This document shows, in pieces, positions 51,685-60,530 of a stretch of DNA of 64,000 nucleotides. The stretch comes from Mesorhizobium norvegicum. Its GTDB lineage: Bacteria; Pseudomonadota; Alphaproteobacteria; Rhizobiales; Rhizobiaceae. Position numbers and translations under genes: made by a program. The first letter of the stretch is position 1. Every line of letters begins with the position of its first letter. The DNA is taken from assembly GCF_004919685.1 (NCBI RefSeq), contig NZ_SMYZ01000031.1, forward strand, positions 34,405 to 98,404, in the 5' to 3' direction. A model generated the notes under the pieces. That model was not told where the DNA came from. It saw only the letters and a list, made by a program, of their open reading frames with translations, and did no database searches.

Positions 51685-52635
51685 CTAGAAGAAAATGCCC
51701 TTCATGCGGATGATCACCGGCAACATGATCACCATCATCACCACCGGGAAGATACACAGCCCCAACGGAATCATCATTTTGACAGGCAAGGCGTTGGCAC
51801 GTTCTTCAGCATGAAGAATTCTCTGGCTGCGCATCTCTTCGCTGTAGACCCGCAAAGCGTCGGTCAGGCTGGTGCCGAGTTCTTCCGACTGCCGAAAAAG
51901 CACGGCCAAAGCCCGCGCCTCGTCAAGACCGATTCGGTCGGCGAGGTCGCGCAACGCCTCGCGCAGCGGCTTGCCGGCACGCAACTGCAGATTCATGATC
52001 GCGAGCTGGATGCCGAGCCATTTATGCGTGCCAGCCAGTTCGCTGCTGACGCGCTCCACCGCTGCCTCCAGGCTCATGCCCGCGTCCGCGCAAGTGATCA
52101 TCATATCCATGAAATCGGGAAAGGCGCGGCGATAGATCTCCTTCTGCCCATTCTCGAAGCGATCGAGCAGGATGGCGGGCATCACGATGCACGCTAGCCC
52201 GAACAGAGCCGAGCCGGCAAAACCTATGAAACTGGGCAACTGAGGTGGGAGCACTCGCGACAAGAGCGCATAGGCAGCCAGAAAGCCGGCACAGACAGCA
52301 CCAAGCCGCGACAAGGTGTAAATGAGCGGAGCGCTGGCCTGATAGAAGCCGGCTCGAAACAGCTTCGCCTCAAGCGCATTTGGTTCGTCCCGCTCCTTCT
52401 CCATCGACCGGAAATAGGCGTCGACCGGCCGTTGCGCGGAAATCTTTGCAAGCAGTTCTTGTCCAGCGAGCGAACGGCGATCGGCAATCCCTTCGGCCAT
52501 CAGGCTTTGCGCGACCAGCGTCCGCGTCTGCAACGCCGGCAAGAAGACAAGCGCGCCGAACAGGAACAACGCAACCGCCGCCACGAAGACGGCAACGGAG
52601 ATCAAAAAGCTCAGATCCTGGATATTCGAAAACAA
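51685..52635 (-). CDS. tadC: Tad pilus inner-membrane platform protein TadC
   Basis: This T2SF-domain protein (316 aa) forms the inner-membrane platform with TadB. Hydrophobic segments lie near residues 10-30, about 110-160 and at the C-terminus; the F domain includes FPDFMDMMITCADAGMSLEA and LFRQSEELGTSLTDALRVYS. No ATG or GTG is available in frame after the tadB stop, so translation probably starts at TTG 52635 or nearby. It follows tadB by 18 nt. Confidence 0.92.
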   Translation of the reverse strand: MFSNIQDLSFLISVAVFVAAVALFLFGALVFLPALQTRTLVAQSLMAEGIADRRSLAGQELLAKISAQRPVDAYFRSMEKERDEPNALEAKLFRAGFYQASAPLIYTLSRLGAVCAGFLAAYALLSRVLPPQLPSFIGFAGSALFGLACIVMPAILLDRFENGQKEIYRRAFPDFMDMMITCADAGMSLEAAVERVSSELAGTHKWLGIQLAIMNLQLRAGKPLREALRDLADRIGLDEARALAVLFRQSEELGTSLTDALRVYSEEMRSQRILHAEERANALPVKMMIPLGLCIFPVVMMVIMLPVIIRMKGIFF

Positions 52636-52653
52636 GTTTATGATTCGCTCCCG

Positions 52654-53625
52654 TCAGAAATCGAAATTGACCATACGGTACATGATAAAGTCGCCCAATA
52701 GCGCCCACAGCCCGAAAATCGTGAACACTGGCAAGATAAGCGGACTGCCCCAGACGGAGCCGTAGTAGGACGGGGCAAGCAGCAGAAGGATCAGGAACAT
52801 AACCACCGGAAACAGTGAAATGATCCACGCGGACACACGACCCTCGCCCGAAAGCGCGCGAATCTTCATCCTGAGTTTCTGCCTATCGCGCAGCACCACG
52901 GAGAGATTGGCCAGGATCCCGGTAAGATTGCCGCCCGTCTTGGACTGGATCGACAGCGACACCGACAACAGATGAAGGCCCTCGAAGCCGACACGCTGCG
53001 AAAGCTTTCGCACGGCCTGCTCTATGCTCAGACCAAAGGTGATTTCATCGGAGACAATGCCGAACTCGGTGCCGAGCGGATCCGGCATCTCCCGCGCTAC
53101 GAGCCCGACCGCCACCGAAGCCGGATGTCCAGCTCGCAGCGAACGGACGATCATGTCGAGCGCATCCGGGAGCTGTCTAGCAAATTTCAGAATTCGTTTG
53201 TTGCGGGCGCGGCGGAGAACGAAAAGCGGCAGGCCGAATCCGACTACCAGAAAAACGATGAGCGACACCAAGGCAGAGAAGTGCAACAAGATCGACATCA
53301 GCAACGCAAGTGCCAGTCCCGCGCTGAGAAACGTCGCAGCGAAAAATATCGGGTTTCCGGTAATACCGGACTGAGTATAGAGCCTGTTCAGCCAGATCAT
53401 GCCAAACAGAAAATCACCCGACTCCGTCAGCCCACGTTCGCGCAGCAATCCTTGCAGGGTCTGTTCAGCTGGCGCTTCGTCAGCCAACCGCCTCAGCCGG
53501 TGGTTGATCACGCCCATCCGCGACCGGCGACCGGCAAACGAAAGATATAGTGCCTCTCCGGCGAGAATGACCGAGGCCGCCGCGAGCACGTAGATGAAGT
53601 ACAGCAGAGCTTGACCCGTCGGCAT
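52654..53625 (-). CDS. tadB: Tad pilus inner-membrane platform protein TadB
   Basis: This 323-aa protein has the T2SF domain (LPDALDMIVRSLRAGHPASV, then EMPDPLGTEFGIVSDEITFG and SLSIQSKTGGNLTGILANLS) between N- and C-terminal membrane segments. It pairs with TadC as the platform on which the CpaF ATPase acts. Its ATG shares one base with the cpaF stop (TGATG), so the genes are translationally coupled. Confidence 0.93.
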   Translation of the reverse strand: MPTGQALLYFIYVLAAASVILAGEALYLSFAGRRSRMGVINHRLRRLADEAPAEQTLQGLLRERGLTESGDFLFGMIWLNRLYTQSGITGNPIFFAATFLSAGLALALLMSILLHFSALVSLIVFLVVGFGLPLFVLRRARNKRILKFARQLPDALDMIVRSLRAGHPASVAVGLVAREMPDPLGTEFGIVSDEITFGLSIEQAVRKLSQRVGFEGLHLLSVSLSIQSKTGGNLTGILANLSVVLRDRQKLRMKIRALSGEGRVSAWIISLFPVVMFLILLLLAPSYYGSVWGSPLILPVFTIFGLWALLGDFIMYRMVNFDF

Positions 53626-55010
53626 CAGAGGGCAACCTGCGGATTGAAGGCATCCTTGGCAAAATGATGCCCGAGCGTCGCCGCCTCCGGAGCAAAGCGC
53701 GGACGGACACCGGTTGCGCGAAAGTCTCCGATGACTTTGCCTTCGGCTGTGACCTCTCGGCGGACGAAATGATAGATTTCCTGGAGCTGGACGACATTGC
53801 CTTCCATGCCCGTCAGTTCCGATATGGAGGTCACACGCCGGCCTCCGTCCGAAAGACGCTGTGTCTGGACGATGATGTCGATGGCGGATGCGATCTGCGC
53901 CCGGATTGAATCATGCGTCATCGGCATGCCCGCCATGCCGACCATCTGTTCCAGCCGCGAGATCGCATCACGCGGCGTGTTGGCGTGGATGGTGGTCATC
54001 GAGCCTTCATGGCCCGTGTTCATCGCTTGCAGCATGTCGAAGGCCTCCTCGCCGCGCACCTCGCCGACGATGATGCGGTCCGGCCGCATGCGCAAGGCGT
54101 TTTTCAGCAATTCGCGCTGGCGCACCTCGCCCTTGCCCTCGACATTGGGCGGACGCGTTTCCAGCCGCCCGACATGTGGCTGCTGCAATTGCAGCTCCGC
54201 CGCATCCTCGATGGTGATCAGACGCTCCCTCGACGGAATGTAACTCGATAGCGCGTTGAGCAAGGTCGTCTTGCCGCTGCCGGTGCCGCCGGAAACCAGG
54301 ATCGACTTGCGAGCCTGCACGGCGATCCGCAGCAATTCGATCATGGGCGGACGGATCGAATTGAATGCCATCAAACGCTCGAGCGAATAGGGATTTTTCG
54401 AGAATTTGCGGATCGACACCAGCGGGCCGTCGACCGAGACCGGCCGCACCGCGATGTTGACGCGTGAGCCGTCATCCAGCCGGGCATCGACCATCGGCGA
54501 CGATTCATCGACGCGCCTGCCGATGTTTGAGACGATCTTGTTGATGACCCTCAGCAGATGCGCCTCGTCGCGAAAGCGGATTGCCGTCTCTTCGACGATG
54601 CCACGCCGCTCGATAAAGACGCGCTTGTGGGTGTTGATCATTATGTCGGTGATCGTATCGTCCTTGAGCAGCGGCTCAATCGGCCCGAGCCCGAGCATCT
54701 CGTCGGCTGTCTCACTGGTCAATTGGTCGAGTTCACGTGCATTCAGCGGCACGCTCCGGCTGCGCACAAACTCGCGCACGATCGGCCTGATTTCGTTCAG
54801 GATCTCGTCCTTGGATGACGTCTCGAGCGCGGAGAGATTGAATCGGTCAATCAAATGGCGGTGAAGCTCGACCTTGAGCGTCAGGAAATCGTCGCCGTGC
54901 GATTCGACGTCAGCAACAGGCGATAGTGCCGGGACGGCAGAGACAACCGTGGTCGACTCCACCCTTGGCTCGATCCGCGCCTCGCCACCCTTGATGAACC
55001 GCCCCAGCAT
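53625..55010 (-). CDS. cpaF: Tad pilus assembly ATPase CpaF/TadA
   Basis: This is a type II/IV secretion ATPase (461 aa) that powers Flp pilus extension. An N-terminal helical domain (residues 1 to about 130) precedes the nucleotide-binding core: Walker A SGGTGSGKTTLLNAL (about residue 240), Asp box, Walker B RIIVGEVRGEEAFDML and His box GSMTTIHANTPRDA. AGGGGATT precedes the ATG at 55010. It is the first gene of the minus-strand arm, divergent from the pilins. Confidence 0.95.
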   Translation of the reverse strand: MLGRFIKGGEARIEPRVESTTVVSAVPALSPVADVESHGDDFLTLKVELHRHLIDRFNLSALETSSKDEILNEIRPIVREFVRSRSVPLNARELDQLTSETADEMLGLGPIEPLLKDDTITDIMINTHKRVFIERRGIVEETAIRFRDEAHLLRVINKIVSNIGRRVDESSPMVDARLDDGSRVNIAVRPVSVDGPLVSIRKFSKNPYSLERLMAFNSIRPPMIELLRIAVQARKSILVSGGTGSGKTTLLNALSSYIPSRERLITIEDAAELQLQQPHVGRLETRPPNVEGKGEVRQRELLKNALRMRPDRIIVGEVRGEEAFDMLQAMNTGHEGSMTTIHANTPRDAISRLEQMVGMAGMPMTHDSIRAQIASAIDIIVQTQRLSDGGRRVTSISELTGMEGNVVQLQEIYHFVRREVTAEGKVIGDFRATGVRPRFAPEAATLGHHFAKDAFNPQVAL

Positions 55011-55331
55011 AATCCCCTATACTCCCCACCAGCGCATATTAGCGGAAACTAAACGTTAACCACGCGACGCACAAGCGCAGGAGCGCCTCACACGCGGCCA
55101 ATACTTTCAACATAGTTAAGGAGTGCGCCAAGAAAAATATCGTTTTTATTTCTGGTCTCCACGCCGCCAAACATGGTTCACTAAGATTTGGAGCGCCCCG
55201 TGCCCATTGCGTAATCCGACATCGGTATCCATTCCATAATTGGCTATAACCCCTTAGATATAAAGGGATATGCGGTATCGCTAAAGTAGGTAGGGCTTAA
55301 TTAGCGGGGCGTCATAATTGTGAACGAATGG

Positions 55332-55346
55332 TTAAGAGCGCTTGAA
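55332..55346 (+). promoter_or_regulatory. Near-consensus CtrA box
   Basis: TTAA-GAGCGCT-TGAA differs by one base from the TTAA-N7-TTAA pattern of CtrA sites. It lies about 85 nt upstream of a perfect copy and could be a secondary site. Confidence 0.35.
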
Positions 55347-55416
55347 AAATTAAACGAATCAAGGTCTTGCTGAAATTTAGGGCCGCTCTCAACTCGAAAG
55401 TTCATGTATTGGAAAG

Positions 55417-55431
55417 TTAAGGAACCGTTAA
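55417..55431 (+). promoter_or_regulatory. CtrA-type box upstream of the flp pilins
   Basis: TTAA-GGAACCG-TTAA is a perfect match to the CtrA recognition pattern (TTAA-N7-TTAA) and ends 6 nt before the -35 box of the pilin promoter. CtrA is known to activate the Flp-type pilin gene pilA in Caulobacter. The position next to -35 fits activation. Confidence 0.65.
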
Positions 55432-55437
55432 TGTCGT

Positions 55438-55467
55438 TTGACTCCGCGTTTTCTCGGGACCTAGGAT
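55438..55467 (+). promoter_or_regulatory. Promoter candidate of the flp-cpa operon
   Basis: TTGACT (55438-55443) and TAGGAT (55462-55467) are 18 nt apart. Transcription would start near 55474, leaving a leader of about 77 nt before the first pilin, which has AAAGGGAG as ribosome binding site. Confidence 0.55.
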
Positions 55468-55550
55468 CGAGATGACGGGGGATGCTTGGGTATGGATTTC
55501 ATCCTTTGCTCTGTCTCGTCGGGTTCAAACCTCCAAAGGGAGAAATTGAC

Positions 55551-55778
55551 ATGAAGAAGCTCATGACGATGACCCGGCAGTTCCGCGACGATGAAAACGG
55601 CGCTGCCATGGTCGAATACTCAATCCTGATCGGCATCATTGCCGCGGCATCGATTGTTGCGGTTATTGCTATCGGCGGATGGGTCGGCAGCCAGTTCACC
55701 GGCCTTTGCGCGAAGATCTCCGGCAAGGGTCTCGACGCTGCTGGCACTGGCACTGGCACTTGCGCCACGCCTAGTTGA
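55551..55778 (+). CDS. Flp-type pilin, first copy
   Basis: This is the major-type Tad pilin precursor (75 aa). The leader ends in DENG and the mature part would begin AAMVEYSILIG, with the Glu+5/Tyr+6 of Flp pilins, followed by one hydrophobic helix. CpaA would cleave it. The C-terminal part has two cysteines (in GLCAK and GTCATPS) and a GTGTGT stretch encoded by a six-base microrepeat. I start at the ATG at 55551, after AAAGGGAGAAATTGAC. It is nearly identical to the next gene through the helix. Confidence 0.95.
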   Translation: MKKLMTMTRQFRDDENGAAMVEYSILIGIIAAASIVAVIAIGGWVGSQFTGLCAKISGKGLDAAGTGTGTCATPS

Positions 55779-55958
55779 TCAAGAAGAGATAGCCATGAAC
55801 CGTCTTACCGACGTAGCCAGGCAGTTCCACGACGATGAAAACGGCGCTGCGATGGTGGAATACTCAATCCTGATCGGCATCATTGCCGCGGCATCGATCG
55901 TTGCGGTTATTGCCATCGGCGGATGGGTCGGCAGTCAGTTCACCGGCCTTTGCGCGAA
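55578..55958 (+). repeat. Direct repeat covering the two pilin genes
   Basis: About 137 nt of the first pilin gene (from 55578) recur 244 nt downstream in the second (from 55822), with only about half a dozen changes, most of them silent. The sequences on both sides differ. This indicates a recent duplication or continuing gene conversion. Confidence 0.85.
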
Positions 55959-56010
55959 CCTGAACACTAAGGGTTTATCCAGCACTGGCGGTGCCGGCGG
56001 CACTTGCTAA
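55795..56010 (+). CDS. Flp-type pilin, second copy
   Basis: This is a second pilin precursor (71 aa) with the same cleavage region and helix as the first copy. Only the leader (MNRLTDVARQFHD) and the tail (NLNTKGLSSTGGAGGTC) differ. It also keeps two cysteines, the last at the very C-terminus, so a disulfide in the exposed tail is plausible. AAGAAGAG precedes the ATG at 55795, 16 nt after the first pilin's stop. Which copy is the major subunit is unknown. Confidence 0.94.
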   Translation: MNRLTDVARQFHDDENGAAMVEYSILIGIIAAASIVAVIAIGGWVGSQFTGLCANLNTKGLSSTGGAGGTC

Positions 56011-56104
56011 GAACTTTCTGGGCCGGAATCGCTCGATTTCGGCCCAGGATTTTGCGCTTTGAAGGGGCTGACATTCGCCCGCTGGGCGATAGTGGGGTGG
56101 GAAG

Positions 56105-57157
56105 ATGCGTGTCAATACACTTATCATGATCGTTCTCGCCGGCGTGTTCGGCGTGCTGGCGGTGGTGCTCGCCAATATCTGGCTGGCCAGCCAGCGCAAT
56201 GCCATGGCGCGGACGGACGACGTCCCGCGCGATACGGTCGTGGTGGCTGCCGTCGCGTTGAAGTTCGGCGACACGCTGTCCGCTGACAAACTGCGTGAGG
56301 TCGCATGGCCGGCGGGCGCGATTCCGGACGGCGCTTTCAAGACGACGGAAGAGCTCTTGACGAAAGACCTTCCGGCGGGCGGAGGCAGCAAGCAGGCGCT
56401 TCAGGCGATCGGCGTCAACGAACCTGTGCTGGCCACCAAGATCACCGGCCCCGGCCAGCGCGCCACGCTTTCGGCGGTGCTCGGCGAAGGCATGAAGGCA
56501 GTATCCATCCGGGTCAACGACGTGCTCGGCGTGGCCGGCTTCGTCTTCCCGGGCGACCGGGTCGATGTCCTGCTGACGCGAACCGAGCGCGGCGACGGCG
56601 ACGACAAGAGTTTCGTCGACGTGCTGCTGCAGAGCATGAAGGTGCTTGCCGTCGACCAGGTTGCCGATGTGAGCAAGGATAGCCCGACCGTCGTCAAATC
56701 GGTGACGCTCGAGGCCAGCACCAAGGATGCGCAGAAGCTGACCCTGGCAGCCGGCGCCGGCCAATTGTCGCTGGCGCTTCGCCAGGCTGCGGCCAGCAAG
56801 GGCGAGACGACCGAACGTGTGACGCTTTCCGACCTGACCGGTGAAACGCCGGCCGACGTCGCCGCTAGGCAGGCGGAACTCGACAGGAAGGCAGCAGCGG
56901 AAGCCGCGGCCGCGGAGGAGCGCAAACGCGCCGAAGACAAGATAGCTGGTTTGACGCAGGCCGTTGAAAAAGTGGGAAGCCGTCTCGACCAGTTGAGCAA
57001 GGTCAAGCCGGCTCCGGCCGTGGTGTCGGCTCCTGAAGTACGGGAAGTCGTTAAGGAAGTCGTCAAATATGTCACACCCGAGCCACCGTCGCGTGCTACC
57101 GTGGGCGTTTTTCGGGGCGTGAAGCTCGAGACATATGATGTGCCGCGACAACCATGA
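56105..57157 (+). CDS. cpaB: Flp pilus assembly protein CpaB (RcpC)
   Basis: This periplasmic/inner-membrane protein (350 aa) has one N-terminal membrane anchor (MIVLAGVFGVLAVVLANIWL), then the SAF domain (VVVAAVALKFGDTLSADKL) and the CpaB core (RVNDVLGVAGFVFPGDRVDV). Then follows a charged, Ala-rich coiled-coil stretch (about residues 255-300) not essential to the family. CpaB is thought to link the secretin to the platform or to the peptidoglycan. The ATG at 56105 follows GGGTGGGAAG. Confidence 0.94.
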   Translation: MRVNTLIMIVLAGVFGVLAVVLANIWLASQRNAMARTDDVPRDTVVVAAVALKFGDTLSADKLREVAWPAGAIPDGAFKTTEELLTKDLPAGGGSKQALQAIGVNEPVLATKITGPGQRATLSAVLGEGMKAVSIRVNDVLGVAGFVFPGDRVDVLLTRTERGDGDDKSFVDVLLQSMKVLAVDQVADVSKDSPTVVKSVTLEASTKDAQKLTLAAGAGQLSLALRQAAASKGETTERVTLSDLTGETPADVAARQAELDRKAAAEAAAAEERKRAEDKIAGLTQAVEKVGSRLDQLSKVKPAPAVVSAPEVREVVKEVVKYVTPEPPSRATVGVFRGVKLETYDVPRQP

Positions 57158-57214
57158 TAAGGTGCGACTAATAAAATGAGGCTGCCAGCACCGGCAGCGA
57201 GTGGGGAGTTGGGG

Positions 57215-58660
57215 ATGCAGGGGACTTGGTTGAGGATGGTGGCGGCCGCGTTGTCGTGTCTGGCAGCGCTGTTGCTTTCGAGCCTGGCGGCCGATGCAGC
57301 CGACCGTTTCATCGACGTGTCGAACCCCAGCGTCCATCGGATCTTCCTGCCGATGTCGCAATCGGTAACGATCCAGGTGAATGCCAATCTGGGCGACATC
57401 GTCGTTGGCGACGAGAAGATCGCCGATGCCCAGCCGATGACTGACCGCACACTCTATGTCATCGGCAAGGGCGCCGGCACCACCACGGTCAATCTGTTTT
57501 CAACAGACAAGCGCTCGCTTGGCGTCATCCAGATCGAGGTCGGCGTCGACGTCAGCGACATGGCGCAGGCGATCCGCCAGGTGTCGCCAAGGTCGCGCAT
57601 CGAAATTGGCTCGGTCAATGGCAGGGTCCGGCTTGGCGGTCATGTCAAGGACGGCGCGACGCTGGCGGCGATCATGGAAGTCGCGCAGCAATATGGCCCC
57701 GACGCCATCATCAATGCCGTCACCGTTGACGACAGCCAGCAGGTCAATCTCGAAGTGCGTGTGCTGGAAGCCAAGCGAAACGCCGGCCGCGATCTCGGCG
57801 TGTCGATCCGGAGCAGGAACGGCGATGGCACGACCCGCGTCGGAACGGGCAGTGCCGCCCTCGACGAGGACAATGTGGTGGCCGGACCGGGCAATGTTCT
57901 CGTCGGCCTGTTGTCGAACAGCAATCCCTTCGCGGCGCTGATCACCCGCGTCATTGACAGCAACATCAAAGTCGATTTGGTCATCGAGGCACTTGAGGCC
58001 AAGGGCGTGGTGCGCACGCTGGCCGAGCCCAATCTGACCACGCTTTCCGGCGAGCCGGCCAGCTTCAATGCTGGTGGCCAGGTGCCGATCCGCAGCGTCA
58101 ATAAGGATGGCGAAGTCCAGATCGAGTACAAGCAGTTCGGCGTCAATCTTCTGTTCACGCCTATCGTGCTCGCCGACGACAAGATCCACATCCAGTTGGC
58201 GCCGGAGGTCAGCGATCTGACCGGCTTCACCACCGCCGGTGACCCAATCTTCACCAACCGCAAGTTGGAAACCGTCGTCGAACTGCGCGACGGCCAGAGC
58301 TTCGCCGTCGGCGGGCTTCTGTCGAGCAAGACAACCAAGCTGCAGAACCAGGTGCCGTGGCTCGGCCAGGTGCCGATTATCGGGACACTGTTTCGCAATT
58401 CGAGCAACCAGAAGGAAGAGACCGAGCTGGTCGTCATCGTCACGCCGCACATCGTGCGGCCGGTGAAGCCCGGCGAGCAGTTGGCCACGCCCTTCGACAA
58501 GACGCGGCCGGCCAACGATCCGGAATTCTTCGTGCTTGGTCAGCTCGAGGTGAACAAGGACATGATCCGAAAGTATGAAACGGGCGATGGCGTCACCGGC
58601 CCCTATGGCCACATGCTCGACTTCAAATCGAAGGACAAGATGCTCTATGTCAAGAAATAG
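57215..58660 (+). CDS. cpaC: Tad pilus outer-membrane secretin CpaC (RcpA)
   Basis: This is the secretin (481 aa from 57215). A signal peptide (LSCLAALLLSSLAADAA) precedes the N-terminal pilus-secretin domain (MSQSVTIQVNANLGDIVVGD), a BON-like segment and the secretin domain, ending in the typical VPWLGQVPIIGTLFRNSS and TELVVIVTPHIVRP. I prefer the ATG at 57215 (GGGGAG 6 nt upstream) to the one at 57176. It overlaps the small lipoprotein gene by 14 nt. Confidence 0.94.
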   Translation: MQGTWLRMVAAALSCLAALLLSSLAADAADRFIDVSNPSVHRIFLPMSQSVTIQVNANLGDIVVGDEKIADAQPMTDRTLYVIGKGAGTTTVNLFSTDKRSLGVIQIEVGVDVSDMAQAIRQVSPRSRIEIGSVNGRVRLGGHVKDGATLAAIMEVAQQYGPDAIINAVTVDDSQQVNLEVRVLEAKRNAGRDLGVSIRSRNGDGTTRVGTGSAALDEDNVVAGPGNVLVGLLSNSNPFAALITRVIDSNIKVDLVIEALEAKGVVRTLAEPNLTTLSGEPASFNAGGQVPIRSVNKDGEVQIEYKQFGVNLLFTPIVLADDKIHIQLAPEVSDLTGFTTAGDPIFTNRKLETVVELRDGQSFAVGGLLSSKTTKLQNQVPWLGQVPIIGTLFRNSSNQKEETELVVIVTPHIVRPVKPGEQLATPFDKTRPANDPEFFVLGQLEVNKDMIRKYETGDGVTGPYGHMLDFKSKDKMLYVKK

Positions 58661-58937
58661 CGCCTTGATCCTCATTCTGTGCGCCGGTGCTCTGTCGGGC
58701 TGCGCCGCGGACTATCTGAACCACTACGACTCGGTGACCTTGGCCGCCGGCGACACGCAAAAATTCAATTCGATGCTGCAGACGGTCGACCCGCTCAATC
58801 CGGCCTCCCGGAACACCCACATCGAAGGCGACGGCACGCGCGCCGCCGCTATTGCCCACAGCTACAAATTTCCGCCGCCACCGCCGCCGCCGCCGGCGAT
58901 CACGGTCAATGTCGGCGGGTCGGGTGTGACGCAGTGA
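58647..58937 (+). CDS. Small Tad-locus lipoprotein with a proline tract
   Basis: This 96-aa lipoprotein has a signal with lipobox LSGC (Cys about residue 19) and the conserved-looking stretch YLNHYDSVTLAAGDTQKFN, followed by an eight-proline run near the C-terminus. It occupies the position where CpaD normally lies, but is far shorter. Similar short lipoproteins seem widespread in rhizobial Tad loci, with no assigned role. It may assist the secretin in the outer membrane. Confidence 0.82.
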   Translation: MSRNSALILILCAGALSGCAADYLNHYDSVTLAAGDTQKFNSMLQTVDPLNPASRNTHIEGDGTRAAAIAHSYKFPPPPPPPPAITVNVGGSGVTQ

Positions 58938-59008
58938 ACTGAACGGAAGGATGCGGAGGGCGCCGGGCATGCGAGGAGCCCTGGCGCGAGGTGAAAGAGA
59001 GTAAGGTC

Positions 59009-60526
59009 ATGTTGGGGACCATTCGTGCCTTCTGGAACGATCAACGCGGCGTAGCGATGATCCTCGTGGCGATCATGCTGCCCGTGCTTATTGGCTTTTC
59101 GCTGCTGGCCTTCGACATGAGCCGGGCGACCGGGCTTCACCATCAGTTGCAAAAGGGTATTGACGGTCTTGCATTGGCGGCTGCCGCCGAACTTGACGGG
59201 AGGTCGGATTCGATCACTCGAGCCAACCGGGCCGTGACGACCCTGCTCGCCAACCAGACCCTGTATTCAGAGCAAGGCGCCGGTCACACTCTCGCTCTGG
59301 CAGACGTGACCATCACCTTCTTGACCGGGATACCAGCCAGCGACGAGACCACATTGACCAGCGCTGGCGTCGATGCAAACGGCGTGAACTGGGCCAGCAC
59401 CGATCCTAAAGTGGTGTCTTTAGCGGAAGTGACGATAAACGCGTCCGGATTGGCGAAGGGTGCCGGGGCATTCGCTACCATCTTTCCAGCAAGCTTCGTC
59501 GGCAGCAAGGATACGATGGACATCCGGGCCCAGGCTGTCGCTGGGTTTGTTCAGTCGATCTGTGAAACCGTGCCGATCTTCATGTGCAATCCGTTCGAGA
59601 CAACCGACCCGTCCACCAGCAAGACGATCCAGCAGGCGTTCGCATCGGGGGATACTTACAGCCGCGAATTCCGCATCCTCAAGGTTGATTCCAACCCTGG
59701 CCCCGGCAATTTTGGGCTGATCGACAACAACCTGAGTTCACTGCGCGATGCCATTGCCATCGGCACATCCGGCACTTGCTATAGCCGCGATAAACTCACC
59801 ACGAAAACCGGCGTCACCCTGGGCCAGGTCAATACGGGCCTGAACGTCCGCTTCGATCTCTACAGCGGGTCCCTGAACAAGGATAATAAGGACTGGGCGT
59901 ACCGACCGTCGAGCAACGTTCGCAAGGGCCAGAAGACCGGCTGCAGCAAATACGACCCCGTTACGGATAATACGGCGCTGCCCCTCCCGACCGGAACCAA
60001 CTATGTCGACGCAAAGGGAATGTCAGACCAGATATCATCCCAAAGCTTCTGGACAAATTACTGGTCGATCAACCACGGGGTGGCATATCCAAATATCCCG
60101 AGCGCCACCAACCCGACCGGCACCACTTCCGCCCCAGCTTCCAGATATGACGTCTACAAATACGAGATTTCTCACGGTCTGGTTGGCGACAAGTCAATAG
60201 CGCCCACCAAAGAATCCGGTACGCCGTCATGCTTCAAGGGAGATACGCCGACGGCAGATCCCGAACGCCGGCTCATGAATATGGCAATTATCAACTGCAT
60301 CGCCAATCAGGCAAAGATCAATGGCCATGTTCAACTCAAGCCGGATGGCTACGCGAGCGTGTTCATCAACACCCCGGTCCAGAAGCAGGACAACACAAAG
60401 GATCCAGAAGACCCATCTGCCGGGGAGAAGCCGATTAGTCTGGAGATAGTCGACGTCGATGGCGGCTTCGCCAATAACACCCTTGTCGACAAGGCTTTTC
60501 GAAACGAAGCGCAATTGTACCGGTAG
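59009..60526 (+). CDS. tadG: TadG-like Flp pilus-associated protein
   Basis: This 505-aa protein begins with the Tad motif DQRGVAMILVAIMLPVLIGF (residues about 11-30), a single membrane segment preceded by a short basic leader. The rest is a large exported domain rich in Thr, Ser and Asn with several cysteines. TadG-like proteins are thought to act in pilus anchoring or as large pseudopilins. I chose the ATG at 59009 (GAGAGTAAGG upstream) over a GTG at 58991. Confidence 0.88.
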   Translation: MLGTIRAFWNDQRGVAMILVAIMLPVLIGFSLLAFDMSRATGLHHQLQKGIDGLALAAAAELDGRSDSITRANRAVTTLLANQTLYSEQGAGHTLALADVTITFLTGIPASDETTLTSAGVDANGVNWASTDPKVVSLAEVTINASGLAKGAGAFATIFPASFVGSKDTMDIRAQAVAGFVQSICETVPIFMCNPFETTDPSTSKTIQQAFASGDTYSREFRILKVDSNPGPGNFGLIDNNLSSLRDAIAIGTSGTCYSRDKLTTKTGVTLGQVNTGLNVRFDLYSGSLNKDNKDWAYRPSSNVRKGQKTGCSKYDPVTDNTALPLPTGTNYVDAKGMSDQISSQSFWTNYWSINHGVAYPNIPSATNPTGTTSAPASRYDVYKYEISHGLVGDKSIAPTKESGTPSCFKGDTPTADPERRLMNMAIINCIANQAKINGHVQLKPDGYASVFINTPVQKQDNTKDPEDPSAGEKPISLEIVDVDGGFANNTLVDKAFRNEAQLYR

Positions 60527-60530
60527 CGCC

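Larger units (their letters stand above)
55011..55550. other. Tad locus divergent regulatory region
   Basis: The 540-nt gap between cpaF (minus) and the first pilin (plus) is AT-richer than the genes. It carries a perfect CtrA-type box, a near-match and a good sigma-70-like promoter on the pilin side (see separate entries). It also has a small inverted repeat around 55250-55271 (CCCTT, AGATAT, AAGGG). I see no further gene. Confidence 0.7.
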
